This document shows, piece after piece, positions 25,295 through 34,069 of a stretch of DNA of 64,000 bases. Numbering within the stretch: the first letter of the stretch is position 1; the number at the start of each line of letters is the position of its first letter. Source of the DNA: JAOUGY01 sp963825585. GTDB lineage: Bacteria > Actinomycetota > Acidimicrobiia > Spongiisociales > ZC4RG35. Location: contig CAWGTX010000009.1 of assembly GCA_963825585.1 (NCBI GenBank), positions 248,001 to 312,000 on the forward strand, written 5' to 3'. The notes beneath the pieces are model-generated. The model was not told the origin of the DNA, ran no database searches, and saw only the letters and a program-made list of their open reading frames with translations. The position numbers were made by a program, and so were the translations under genes.

Positions 25295-27322
25295 ATGAGA
25301 GGGACCCGTGTCGCGTTCGTGTCACAACCAGGGGCGTGGGGTGGACCACCCAACCCGCAGGGGTCGATCGAGATCTGGACCCACGAGGTGGCGCGGAGGC
25401 TGGCGTTGACGTCCACGGTGAGGGTGTACCGGCCGATGGCGACGAGGTCTCCTCGGGTCAAGTACTTCGACGGGGTCGAGTACGTCGGTGTTCCCAACTG
25501 GTACGACCGGTGCCTGGCACCGCTGATCAACCGTCTCTCCAACCGGCCCGGGCGTCCCCGCAACCTGTCCGTGATGCGGTTCGTCGCATATGCGGTGCAG
25601 GTCGCATGGCACGTCAGGCGGTTTCATCCCGATGTCATCCACATCCAGAACCAGTTCCCGTTCGCCCGGGTGATTCGCCGGTTCAACCCGTCCACCCCGA
25701 TCGTGCTGCACATGCACGGGGACTGGCTCAGCGAGCTGGACGCCGGGTTCGTTGCCCCGTCGGTCCGGGCGGTGGACCAGGTGCTCACTTGCTCTGACCA
25801 TCTGGGCACCCGCGCCGACCGGGTGTGGTCAGGCCCATCCTGGCGTCGGGCCACGGTGCCAAACGGGGTCGATGGGAACTGGCTCGAGGCCGATCGGGCC
25901 GAGTCACCCACCCCCGAGATCCTGTTCGTGGGTCGCATGTCACCCGAGAAGGGTCTCCACCACCTCATCGAGGCTTTCATCGACATCGCCGGGCGGAACC
26001 CGGATGTGCGTCTCAAGATCGTCGGCCCCCACGCCCTGCTCCCGCGTGAGAGCATCGTCGACGTGGCGGAGGATCCCGAGGTCCGGGCGCTGGAACGCTT
26101 CTACGGCGGTCCCAAGTACTGGGACCAGCTCGAGGGCATGGTGCCGTCGGAGTTGGCGGACCGGGTCGATTTCGTGCACGCCATGCCGCAACGCGACCTC
26201 CTCGACCACTACCGCACCGCAGCGATGCTCGTCAACCCTTCGCTGTCCGAATCGTTCGGAATGAGCCTGGTTGAGGCGATGGCAGCAGGGTGTCCCGTGA
26301 TCGGGACCACCGCCGGTGGGATGCCCGAAGTGGTGGACGACGGCGTCACCGGGCTCCTGGTTTCCCCGGCCGACACGGCGGCCCTCACCGCCGCCATCGA
26401 GACGTTGTTGGCCGACCCCGGGCTCCGTGAGCGGATGGGCGTGGCCGGCCGTGCGAGAGTCGCCGAGCGCTTCACCTGGGACACGATCGCCGATAGCGTG
26501 AGCGACGTCTATGCGGGGATCGTCACGGGCGTCAGGAAGGAACGGCGGGCGGTGAGAACGTACACACGGCTCCTGGAGGCGGCGACCCCGCTCGACCCTT
26601 CGACACTGGAAGGGGTATCGCTCGTGATCGCACCCCACCCCGATGACGAAGCACTCGGCTGTGGCGGCACCATGGCGGCGCTCACCGCCGCCGGCCACAA
26701 CGTCGGCGTGGTGTTCATGACCGATGGCGGACTGTCCGGCCCGGGTGGCCGCCGCCTGACTGCGGCCGAACGCACCGACGAGGCCCGCCAGGCTTGCGAG
26801 GTCCTCGGTGTGAAGCCCGTGAACACCTGGATGTTCGACTTCCCAGACGGCGGGCTGGGACGCAACGCTGCCGAGGCCACTGAACGCCTCGGAGCCCTGC
26901 TCTCCGACTTCGCTCCGCACCGGGTGTTCGTGCCGCACGCCAACGACGTCCACCCCGACCATGTCGCCTCGTACCGGATCACGGTGAAGGCGCTGGCCGG
27001 TCATGGCGAAACGGTCGATGTGTTCGAGTACCCGATCTGGCTGTGGGACCACTGGCCGTGGACGCCTCAACCCGCGCCCTTCCCTCCGAACAGGAGAACG
27101 CTGAAACTGGCACTTCGCGCCTGGACTCGGAGCCTCCGTCAGCTGAGGTCCGCCGACCTGGCCGGGCTCGGTACCGCCGTGGACGTGAGCGGGGTGCTGT
27201 GGGTCAAACGAACCGCGCTCGACATGTACCGCAGCCAGCTCCCTTCATTGGGCGAGGTCGGCGGTGGTCGGTTCCTCGAGTGGTTCGACAAACCCACCGA
27301 GCTGTTCAGGGTCACTCGCTGA
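25295..27322 (+). CDS. Fused GT4 glycosyltransferase and PIG-L/LmbE deacetylase
   Basis: 675 residues from ATG 25295. Residues 1 to about 410 are a GT4 glycosyltransferase: RVAFVSQPGAWGGPPNPQGS for the acceptor side, VGRMSPEKGLHHLIEAF, and the E-x7-E region SESFGMSLVEAMAAGCPVIG. From about 435 a PIG-L deacetylase follows with zinc motif IAPHPDDEALGCGG and HANDVHPDHVA. In mycothiol synthesis MshA (GT4) and MshB (PIG-L) act in the same short path, so the fusion would suit that kind of chemistry, but other glycoconjugates are possible. The next upstream ATG at 25256 cannot be excluded. Confidence 0.85.
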   Translation: MRGTRVAFVSQPGAWGGPPNPQGSIEIWTHEVARRLALTSTVRVYRPMATRSPRVKYFDGVEYVGVPNWYDRCLAPLINRLSNRPGRPRNLSVMRFVAYAVQVAWHVRRFHPDVIHIQNQFPFARVIRRFNPSTPIVLHMHGDWLSELDAGFVAPSVRAVDQVLTCSDHLGTRADRVWSGPSWRRATVPNGVDGNWLEADRAESPTPEILFVGRMSPEKGLHHLIEAFIDIAGRNPDVRLKIVGPHALLPRESIVDVAEDPEVRALERFYGGPKYWDQLEGMVPSELADRVDFVHAMPQRDLLDHYRTAAMLVNPSLSESFGMSLVEAMAAGCPVIGTTAGGMPEVVDDGVTGLLVSPADTAALTAAIETLLADPGLRERMGVAGRARVAERFTWDTIADSVSDVYAGIVTGVRKERRAVRTYTRLLEAATPLDPSTLEGVSLVIAPHPDDEALGCGGTMAALTAAGHNVGVVFMTDGGLSGPGGRRLTAAERTDEARQACEVLGVKPVNTWMFDFPDGGLGRNAAEATERLGALLSDFAPHRVFVPHANDVHPDHVASYRITVKALAGHGETVDVFEYPIWLWDHWPWTPQPAPFPPNRRTLKLALRAWTRSLRQLRSADLAGLGTAVDVSGVLWVKRTALDMYRSQLPSLGEVGGGRFLEWFDKPTELFRVTR

Positions 27323-27406
27323 CCGGCGGCCGTCGCCTTCGTGGCCGGGAAGCGTCGGTGGTCGTGCCCCGCCTCCCGGCGCCAGGGTTGGCCACGATCC
27401 GAACCA

Positions 27407-27857
27407 CCCGGTCCGAGATGAACAGGACCCGGCGCCGATCACCAGCGCAGGACCGATGAACGAGAGACCCACGTCGGGCGTCGAGCTCCAGGGCGGCGAA
27501 GGCGTTGACACCGGCGTCGACGGCGCCACCTCCGGCACCGAGGGCGCAAGCCGCCACCAGGAGTGTGGGCCAGACTGGCGTGGAGGTGTAGGCGAAACGC
27601 GAGAGCGTTGAAGCCCATCCGGCCGCCGCCGGCATCGGCCCGACACCGACCCGGCCGATGATCTGTCCCGTCAGTGTGGTTATGGCGAAGAACCCCAGCG
27701 CATACGACGCTGCCACCGTGCCGAGGTCGCCGAGGGGTCGCCCCAATTCCGCCGCCACCGACGGCCATGCCACCCCGAACGCCGCCGGGGGCATTCCGAG
27801 AGCGATGAACGAGAACACGACCACGGCGAGTCTGCGACGGGGGGGACCCGTGGTCAC
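27407..27857 (-). pseudogene. MFS transporter remnant (N-terminal part)
   Basis: From a GTG at 27857 the minus strand reads as MFS helices: LAVVVFSFIALGMPPAAFGV, LGDLGTVAASYALGFFAITT, ... ACALGAGGGAVDAGVNAFAA. Near 27470 the frame changes and continues VGLSFIGPALVIGAG before losing sense. Only about 150 of the usual 400 residues are there and the start of the GT-deacetylase end lies close by, so the gene is truncated and frameshifted. It is divergent from the SDR gene with 15 bases between. Confidence 0.55.
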
Positions 27858-27872
27858 GGTAGATTCGATTCC

Positions 27873-28595
27873 GTGACGGGACGACTCACGGGTAGAAGGG
27901 CGGTGGTGACCGGCGCCGCTGCCGGGATCGGCGCCGCCGTGGTGGAGGCGTTCCTGGCGGAAGGCGCCGTGGTGTTCGCTCTCGACCGGGAACGCTGCCA
28001 CATGCCCGGAGCCACCACCATCGAGCTGGACCTGATGCAGGCGGAGCTCGTTGCCGCGTTGCCGGAACGTACCGGGCCAGTCGACGTCGTGTTCAATGGT
28101 GCGGGGATCGTCCATCACGGGACCATCCTGGAGTGCGACGAGGACGAGTGGCGGCGCGTACTCGACGTCAACGTCACTTCCATGTTCCGGGTCATCAAGG
28201 CGTTCCTCCCCGACATGCTCACCCTGGGAGGGGGAAGCATCGTGAACATGGCATCGGTGGTCTCGAGCGTGAGAGGTGTGCCCAACCGGCTGGCGTACGG
28301 GGCCTCGAAGGCCGCCGTCATCGGTCTCACCAAGTCGGTCGCCGCCGACTTCATCGGGAACGGCATCCGCTGCAACGCCATCGCCCCCGGCACCATCGAC
28401 ACACCGTCGTGGCGGGTCCGGGCGGCGGCAGGCGACGACCCGGAGGCGACCCGTGCTGCATTCGTGGCACGTCAGCCGATGGGCCGGGTCGGCACCGCCA
28501 CCGAGGTGGCCGCCCTCGCCGTCCACCTCGCCTCACCCGAGTCGGCCTTCACCACCGGAGCCGTGCACGTCATCGACGGCGGCATGTCGTTGTGA
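27873..28595 (+). CDS. Short-chain dehydrogenase/reductase (SDR)
   Basis: 240 residues with the classical SDR motifs: VVTGAAAGIGAAV for NAD(P), FNGAG, SIVNMASVVSS with the catalytic Ser and YGASKAAVIG with Tyr and Lys, then IAPGTIDTP and VIDGGMSL. The compact size resembles BDH2/fuconate-dehydrogenase-like SDRs. GTG at 27873. It overlaps the next SDR by four bases, suggesting two consecutive steps of one pathway. Confidence 0.87.
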   Translation: MTGRLTGRRAVVTGAAAGIGAAVVEAFLAEGAVVFALDRERCHMPGATTIELDLMQAELVAALPERTGPVDVVFNGAGIVHHGTILECDEDEWRRVLDVNVTSMFRVIKAFLPDMLTLGGGSIVNMASVVSSVRGVPNRLAYGASKAAVIGLTKSVAADFIGNGIRCNAIAPGTIDTPSWRVRAAAGDDPEATRAAFVARQPMGRVGTATEVAALAVHLASPESAFTTGAVHVIDGGMSL

Positions 28596-29330
28596 CGGCT
28601 GTCGTCACCGGTGGAGGCGGTGGGCTGGGTGGCGCCATCGCCCGCCGGCTGTCGGCAGACGGACACGCCACCGCCGTGGTCGACATCGACATGGCCTCCG
28701 CCACCGCAGTGGCCCGCGACATCGTCGCCCACGGTGGCGAAGCCGTTCCCTTCAGATGCGACCTCGCGGATCCCTCGCAGATCGATCGCCTGTTCGTCGA
28801 CGTCCTGGCGCGGTGGAGGGCGATCGACGTGCTGGTCAACAATGCCGCCGTGTTCCCCGCGGGAGCGTTCCTCGATGTCCCGCTCTACGAGCACGACCAG
28901 ACCATCGCCGTCAACCAGCGCTGCCTACTTCCTGTGCTCCCAGCATGCCGCCCGCGCGATGGTGGCGACCGGCGGCGGAACGATCGTCAACGTGGCATCG
29001 ATCGTCTGGCACGGGTACTGGGCGGAGATGGCGCCGTACGTTGCCGCCAAAGGGGCCGTCATCGCCATGACTCGTGCCCTCGCCCGCGAGCTGGGCGTCC
29101 ACGAGATCAGGGTCAACGCCGTCGCCCCCGGTGCGTTCCCGACCGCCGCCGAACGGGCCCAGCACGACGACCTCGCCGCCTACGAGCGTCGCGTGCTCGA
29201 TTCCCAGGCTCTCAAACGACGGGGCACGTTCGATGAACTGGCGGCCGCGGTGTCGTTTCTGGCCGGATCCGAGTCGAGCTTCGTCACCGGCCAGGTGCTC
29301 AACGTCGACGGCGGCTGGGTGATGGGGTGA
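28592..29330 (+). pseudogene. Second SDR, one frameshift
   Basis: From a GTG at 28592 the frame gives VVTGGGGGLGGAIARRLSAD, VLVNNAAVFPAG and TIAVNQ, then fails. From about 28920 another frame supplies the rest: AYFLCSQHAARAMVATGGG, NVASIVWHGYW, YVAAKGAVIAMTRALARE, VNAVAPGAFPT and VLNVDGGWVMG. Joined, this is a complete SDR of about 245 residues with NNAG-type, Ser and Y-x-x-x-K motifs intact. A single indel in an otherwise perfect gene looks more like a sequencing error than decay, so the gene may be functional. Confidence 0.7.
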
Positions 29331-29392
29331 CGGCGGGCTGGAGGTTCGCCCGAGCATTCACCGACTGCGAAGTGCCGTAGCCTGGCGGTGTC

Positions 29393-30943
29393 ATGGCAAT
29401 CGCGAATCCACCAGTGCTGCATGTCGGCGGCCGGGCGATCCCGGTGGTGCTTCCCAAGCTCGCCGACTCGCGGATGCATCTGGCGGCGGTCACGATGTCG
29501 CTCCACGTGCTCGGACAGCTGGGGTTGGGGTTCCGGGTATCGGTGCCGCAGATCCTCACCGCGATCGTCACGGCAGCCCTCATAGACCTGGTGATCGAGT
29601 TCCGACACAGTGGCCGGCTGGTGTGGCCCGCCAGCGCCATGCTGACCGGGAGCGGGGTGGCCCTCATCCTGCGGGTGGTGGGCACCGAACGGGGCGACCA
29701 CTGGACGTGGCAGGGATGGCACTGGTTCGCCATCGTTTCCGCTCTGTCACTCGCCACCAAGTACCTCATCACCTGGCGTGGCTCCCACGTGTTCAACCCG
29801 TCCAACCTGGGGTTGGTGACGGCGTTCCTGATCCTCGGCAGCGGTGTGGTGGAGCCGCTCGACTTCTGGTGGTCGCCCCTCGACGGCTGGATGACGCTGG
29901 CCTACCTCGTCATCGTGGGGGGCGGTTTCCTCATCACGTCCCGACTCGGGCTGTTCGCCATGGGAGCGGTGTTCTGGGCCGTGTTCGCCACCGCATTGGG
30001 TGTGGTGTCGGCGTCGGGTCACTGCATGACCGCCGCCTGGGCGGCCCAACCCGTGTGCGGCCCGGACTTCTGGTGGCGGGTGGTCACCTCACCCGAGGTC
30101 GCCATCTTCCTGTTCTTCATGATCACCGACCCCAAGACCGCTCCCATCGGCAAGGTCTCCCGCCTCGTGTTCTCCGTGATGGTCGCTGTGACCTCGGTGC
30201 TGCTGATCGCGCCGCAATCCACCGAGTTCGGTGCCAAGGTGGGGCTGCTCGCCGGTCTCACGTTGCTCAGCCCCACCCGGTACCTGCTCGATCGCCTCGT
30301 CGGTCCCGACACGACCAGCCTCGCCAGCCGGATCACCACGAGCGGGGGAGCCGCAGTCCCCGGTCGCACCCTCCTCGCAAGGGGAGCGGTCATCGGTTCG
30401 GTCGCAGTGCTGGCGGTCTCGGCGGTGGTCCTCGCCGGGACGCCGGCCCGCACCGCTCCGGTCACGGCCTCCGCCGGCACCGTCGACGTGGACATCGATC
30501 CAGCCACCCTGCCGGCCGTCACCGTCGCCGACCACGTGTCCGACATCGTGCCCGACGTCGGCGACGGCTCGGCGCTCGCCCTCGTCCTCGCCGAAAACCT
30601 CGCCGTCGAAGCCCAGGCCATGACCACCGGCGACGTGACCATGCTCCTGTCCGTCGACATCGGCGAACGACTCGCCGAAGTCGAGGCTCTCATCGACTCC
30701 GCAGCGTCAGACGGCATCCGCGTGGCCACCCACCACCACCTCGACTCGCTCCACCTGCGTCTCATGCCCAACGACGGCTCCCAGGCCGGCGCCGCCCTGG
30801 CCTTCGACGCCACCGGCACAACCGAGACCATCACCTACGACGCCGCCGGCATCGAAACCGCCCGCACCACCGAACCCTTCGACACCACCTTCGTCCTCCG
30901 CCAGGGCCCCGACCGCTGGATGAACGCCCACCATCTCCGCTGA
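29393..30943 (+). CDS. UnbU/RnfD/NqrB-like membrane protein with exported C-terminal domain
   Basis: 516 residues. Residues 1 to about 310 are about ten membrane helices with the motifs ATKYLITWRGSHVFNPSNLG and FFMITDPKTAPIGKVSRLVF. These match RnfD/NqrB-like proteins of the UnbU type named from enediyne clusters. One more helix (GSVAVLAVSAVVLAG) leads to a 170-residue exported domain of unknown family. The flavinylation motif of true RnfD/NqrB is not obvious. A UnbV-like protein lies two genes away on the other strand, as UnbU and UnbV often occur together. Confidence 0.7.
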   Translation: MAIANPPVLHVGGRAIPVVLPKLADSRMHLAAVTMSLHVLGQLGLGFRVSVPQILTAIVTAALIDLVIEFRHSGRLVWPASAMLTGSGVALILRVVGTERGDHWTWQGWHWFAIVSALSLATKYLITWRGSHVFNPSNLGLVTAFLILGSGVVEPLDFWWSPLDGWMTLAYLVIVGGGFLITSRLGLFAMGAVFWAVFATALGVVSASGHCMTAAWAAQPVCGPDFWWRVVTSPEVAIFLFFMITDPKTAPIGKVSRLVFSVMVAVTSVLLIAPQSTEFGAKVGLLAGLTLLSPTRYLLDRLVGPDTTSLASRITTSGGAAVPGRTLLARGAVIGSVAVLAVSAVVLAGTPARTAPVTASAGTVDVDIDPATLPAVTVADHVSDIVPDVGDGSALALVLAENLAVEAQAMTTGDVTMLLSVDIGERLAEVEALIDSAASDGIRVATHHHLDSLHLRLMPNDGSQAGAALAFDATGTTETITYDAAGIETARTTEPFDTTFVLRQGPDRWMNAHHLR

Positions 30944-30962
30944 GCGCCAGCGAGCGACGCGC

Positions 30963-32342
30963 TCACCTCATCGCCATAACCTGGTGGGGGGAGAGGAGGA
31001 AGGGCGGGAGGTAGGCGGGGATGTTGGAGAAGGGGAGGACGTCGGGGTGGAGGCCGATTCCGAGGGTGTCGGTCATGAACGCGCGGCGGGCCTGGATGCG
31101 GGACCAGGCGTCGGGGTAGGAGGCGGCGAAGGTCGTTCGGAGGGATTCGTCGGCGAGGGCGATGCCGTCTTCGATGTTGGTGGTGAAGTAGTCGGTGCCG
31201 GTGGCGGGGATGACGTCGACCTGCATGGCCGTGCCCGAGCGGAGCTCGATGGGGGAGTCGCGGAAGACGGGGGAGTTGACCCATTCGTCGAGGTGGATCT
31301 GGTGGCCGGGGTTGAGGAAGATGCCGAAGAACGGGTCTCCGAGGTGGCGGTCGATGATCTCGAAGAGTTCACCTCCGGTGACGCCGACCCGGAGGGCCGA
31401 GTACCACTCGGCGATGGCGGCGAAATACGGGGCCACGAGTCGGTCTACGTAGTCGCCGATCCCGGCGGGGAGTCCCGAGGCGTCGGTGACCACGAAACCG
31501 GCTCGGCAATTGAGTCCGCCCCACACGCCGAAGGCGGTGGTGAAACGGTCGCCTTCCTCGATGATCCGGTCGCCGGGCGAGAGCAGGCCGAGGGTGGCTC
31601 GCGGGCCGGCGGTGAGCATGAGATGACAGGACAGTGGCATGCCGTTCCATTCCAGGAGGCGAACGGCCTGGCGTTCGGTCATGCCGGGCCGCAACCCGAA
31701 CAGCAGGTTGCGAACTCCCTGGGAGGTCTGGCAGGCGGCGTACTCGAGGGCGGCCAGCTGCTCGGGTTCGTTCACCACCCTGAGGCCGTCGGAGGCGTCG
31801 ATGAGCAGGTCGTTGGCGTTGTCGACGAGTGCGGGATCTCCGACGAGCTTCCGCACGGTGTCGACGATGAACGACGGGATCTCGATGAACGAACGATCGG
31901 CATAGGTCTTCCATCCGATCACGCCGACTCTGCTCCCTTCGGTGACACCTTCCGAGCGGAGGATGTCGGGGAGGGGGAGTGAGCGGTCGCGGGGCTGGCC
32001 GGGCAGGCTGAGGTCCTGGAAGAGGTGGCGGCGCATCTTCAGCGGGGCGGCCCCGGCGGTGCCGTGACACTCGTTGCCGACGAGGATGGCGGGGTCGCCT
32101 TCGGGGCCGATCACGAGGACCGCCTCTTCGAAACGGGGGTCGAATCCGGTGAGGTAGGAGAGGTTGGCGCTGTGCTCCCGGTCGGCATAGACGAGGAGGT
32201 GGTGATAGCCGCCGTCGGCGGCCCTGGCCCGGAGCCGTTCCATCCGCGCCCGGTAGACATGGCCGGGGAGTTCCGGGCTCGTCGGGGGCATGCCGAAGTC
32301 GGGGAGGTCGGTGCTGATCAGGGTGGGCCGGCGCATGGTCAT
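30963..32342 (-). CDS. M24 (creatinase/aminopeptidase P) fold protein, metal site degenerate
   Basis: 459 residues with an N-terminal creatinase-type domain and a C-terminal pita-bread domain. It keeps LNPGHQIHLDEW and SGTAMQVDVIPATG, but the usual D-x10-D metal pair is replaced in GDRFTTAFGVWGGLNCRAGF and the first metal Glu is Asp (MQVDVIP). It may therefore bind no dinuclear metal and act as a non-peptidase relative such as creatinase, which also lacks these ligands. It lies head to tail after the UnbV-like gene, with an 8-base gap. Confidence 0.75.
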   Translation of the reverse strand: MTMRRPTLISTDLPDFGMPPTSPELPGHVYRARMERLRARAADGGYHHLLVYADREHSANLSYLTGFDPRFEEAVLVIGPEGDPAILVGNECHGTAGAAPLKMRRHLFQDLSLPGQPRDRSLPLPDILRSEGVTEGSRVGVIGWKTYADRSFIEIPSFIVDTVRKLVGDPALVDNANDLLIDASDGLRVVNEPEQLAALEYAACQTSQGVRNLLFGLRPGMTERQAVRLLEWNGMPLSCHLMLTAGPRATLGLLSPGDRIIEEGDRFTTAFGVWGGLNCRAGFVVTDASGLPAGIGDYVDRLVAPYFAAIAEWYSALRVGVTGGELFEIIDRHLGDPFFGIFLNPGHQIHLDEWVNSPVFRDSPIELRSGTAMQVDVIPATGTDYFTTNIEDGIALADESLRTTFAASYPDAWSRIQARRAFMTDTLGIGLHPDVLPFSNIPAYLPPFLLSPHQVMAMR

Positions 32343-32349
32343 GGGTTCC

Positions 32350-34062
32350 TCACTCGCTTCCGGGCATCCAGAATGCCGGGGTGGTGGCGTCGCGTTCGAT
32401 CACGATGTGGGTGTCGGCGGTCACGTCGATCCAGGGGCCGACCTCACCGTCGGGCCACTGGATCCGTACGGCGGCGGCGTTGGCGTCTCCCAGACCGAAG
32501 TGCGCCCATCCGAAGGTGCCGCCGGCGTGTCCGCCGCCGACGGTGAGCTCCCGGGTGTTGATCCGATCGCCCACCCGGACATCGATCCAGCCACCCACGG
32601 CGTCGGGGTTGGGTGCGGGTTGGGAGACGGCCACGGCGAGCCAGTGGCCCATGGGGACCGGCGCAGCCGCATCACCCCATCCGACGTTGCGCCACAGTTC
32701 CACGTTGCTGCGCCGGTTCACCTGGACCAGATCGAGCATGCCATCGAGGTTGAGGTCGACGAGGGCGGCGCCACGACCCCGGTTGAAGTCGACGATGCCG
32801 GACTGCGGGGCGCGTTCGACGAAGGTGCCGTCGGTTTGGCCCAGCAGCAGGTTGGAGGGATCGTCACCTGCGAACTCGGGCATGGCCTCGACGTTGCCCT
32901 TCGACACGAACAGGTCGAAGAAGGTGTCGTTGTTGACGTCGCCGAACTCCGCATGCCAGGCGGTGGACGGCATCACGTCGTCGCCGGCGAATGGGCGGTG
33001 GGCGGTGACGCCCCGCTCCAGCGCCATGTCGCGGTACGAGGGAACGTCGCCGTCTCCGGTCAGGGTCTGGAGCTTGTTGTCGCCCTGGCTGGTGAGGTAG
33101 ACCTCGGGGCGGCCGTCGCCTGTGAGATCCTGGCTGGCGATGCCCATGCCCCAGATACGAATGGGCTCCCATCCGTCGTCCGGCCCGTAGAGGGCGGGAT
33201 CGGGACCCATCCGCCACATCTGGTCTCCGCCGTCGCCGTGATAGTGGCGATCGTTGGTGAGACGTAGGTCGACGGTACCGGTCCGGCTCCAGTCGCTGAA
33301 CAGGGCCGAAAGGGAGCACAGGCCCGGGTCGAGCGTTCGGGGCGGGTCGTAGGTTCCGGAGACCGTGGGCCGCAGCAGGGCGTGGTCGGCGCAGGTCCGG
33401 TCGTCGCCGGACCGCAGGTAATTTGCGAACACCATCGTCGGTAGGGTGGCCTCGCCTTCCCAGGTGGCCGCGAAGGCGGCCGTCCACGCTTCCCCGCCGT
33501 CGAGGCCGAGTGCATCGTTGGCGGGTTCGAACCGGCACCCTCCCACGCCGCGGAGGGCGACGTTCTCACCGACGCGCAGCACCATCAGATCTGTGACGTC
33601 GTCGGAGTCGATGTCGAGCGGGTAGGCCCCGGTGACGCCGGTGAGGTCGGTCGCCGGATCTGGCAGTTGCCGGAAGGCGAGCGGCCCGCCGACCGAGCCC
33701 ACATTGGTGAAGAGCGCGGCCGGATTCTCTCCGCCGGCGAAGTACAGGTCGGGCATGCCGTCGTCGTCGCAGTCGAACACGGCGACACCACCGCCCACGA
33801 AGTACTCGAACCCGCCGTCGTAGACATGGTTGACCCCGGCGGCGGCCGACTCTTCGACCAATCGGGGTGGGGCGGTTGCCTGCGGGGGTGGATCGGGACG
33901 GAGTGCGGCGACGATGACGAGCACGACGGCGGCGGTGGCGGCGGCGCCGGCCAGGCCTCCGACCGCCAGCCAGCGGATGGGTCGGGTCACGGTCGTGGCG
34001 GTCGCCTCTGCGGAGTCGTCGAGCTGTACCGGTTCGGCGGTCTGACCGCCCTGCCCCGTCAT
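32350..34062 (-). CDS. FG-GAP/CRTAC1 family protein with UnbV-type C-terminus
   Basis: 570 residues: a cytoplasmic start, one membrane helix (LAVGGLAGAAATAAVVLVIV, about 31-50) and a large exported beta-propeller with repeated calcium-type FG-GAP motifs (VFDCDDDGMPDLYFAGG, LDIDSDDVTDLMVL, FGDVNNDTFFDLFVSKG, LVDLNLDGMLDLVQVN). The end VGGGHAGGTFGWAHFGLGDA with VRIQWPDGEV is the ASPIC/UnbV domain. Such proteins bind carbohydrate or protein partners outside the cell; the enediyne-cluster UnbV is one member. Co-directional with the M24 gene. Confidence 0.85.
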   Translation of the reverse strand: MTGQGGQTAEPVQLDDSAEATATTVTRPIRWLAVGGLAGAAATAAVVLVIVAALRPDPPPQATAPPRLVEESAAAGVNHVYDGGFEYFVGGGVAVFDCDDDGMPDLYFAGGENPAALFTNVGSVGGPLAFRQLPDPATDLTGVTGAYPLDIDSDDVTDLMVLRVGENVALRGVGGCRFEPANDALGLDGGEAWTAAFAATWEGEATLPTMVFANYLRSGDDRTCADHALLRPTVSGTYDPPRTLDPGLCSLSALFSDWSRTGTVDLRLTNDRHYHGDGGDQMWRMGPDPALYGPDDGWEPIRIWGMGIASQDLTGDGRPEVYLTSQGDNKLQTLTGDGDVPSYRDMALERGVTAHRPFAGDDVMPSTAWHAEFGDVNNDTFFDLFVSKGNVEAMPEFAGDDPSNLLLGQTDGTFVERAPQSGIVDFNRGRGAALVDLNLDGMLDLVQVNRRSNVELWRNVGWGDAAAPVPMGHWLAVAVSQPAPNPDAVGGWIDVRVGDRINTRELTVGGGHAGGTFGWAHFGLGDANAAAVRIQWPDGEVGPWIDVTADTHIVIERDATTPAFWMPGSE

Positions 34063-34069
34063 GGGGCCA

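Noticed and set aside
33525..33550. GGTTCGAACCGG resembling a tRNA T-loop
   Set aside because: It lies inside the well-supported CRTAC1-type gene and no acceptor or anticodon stem can be formed around it.
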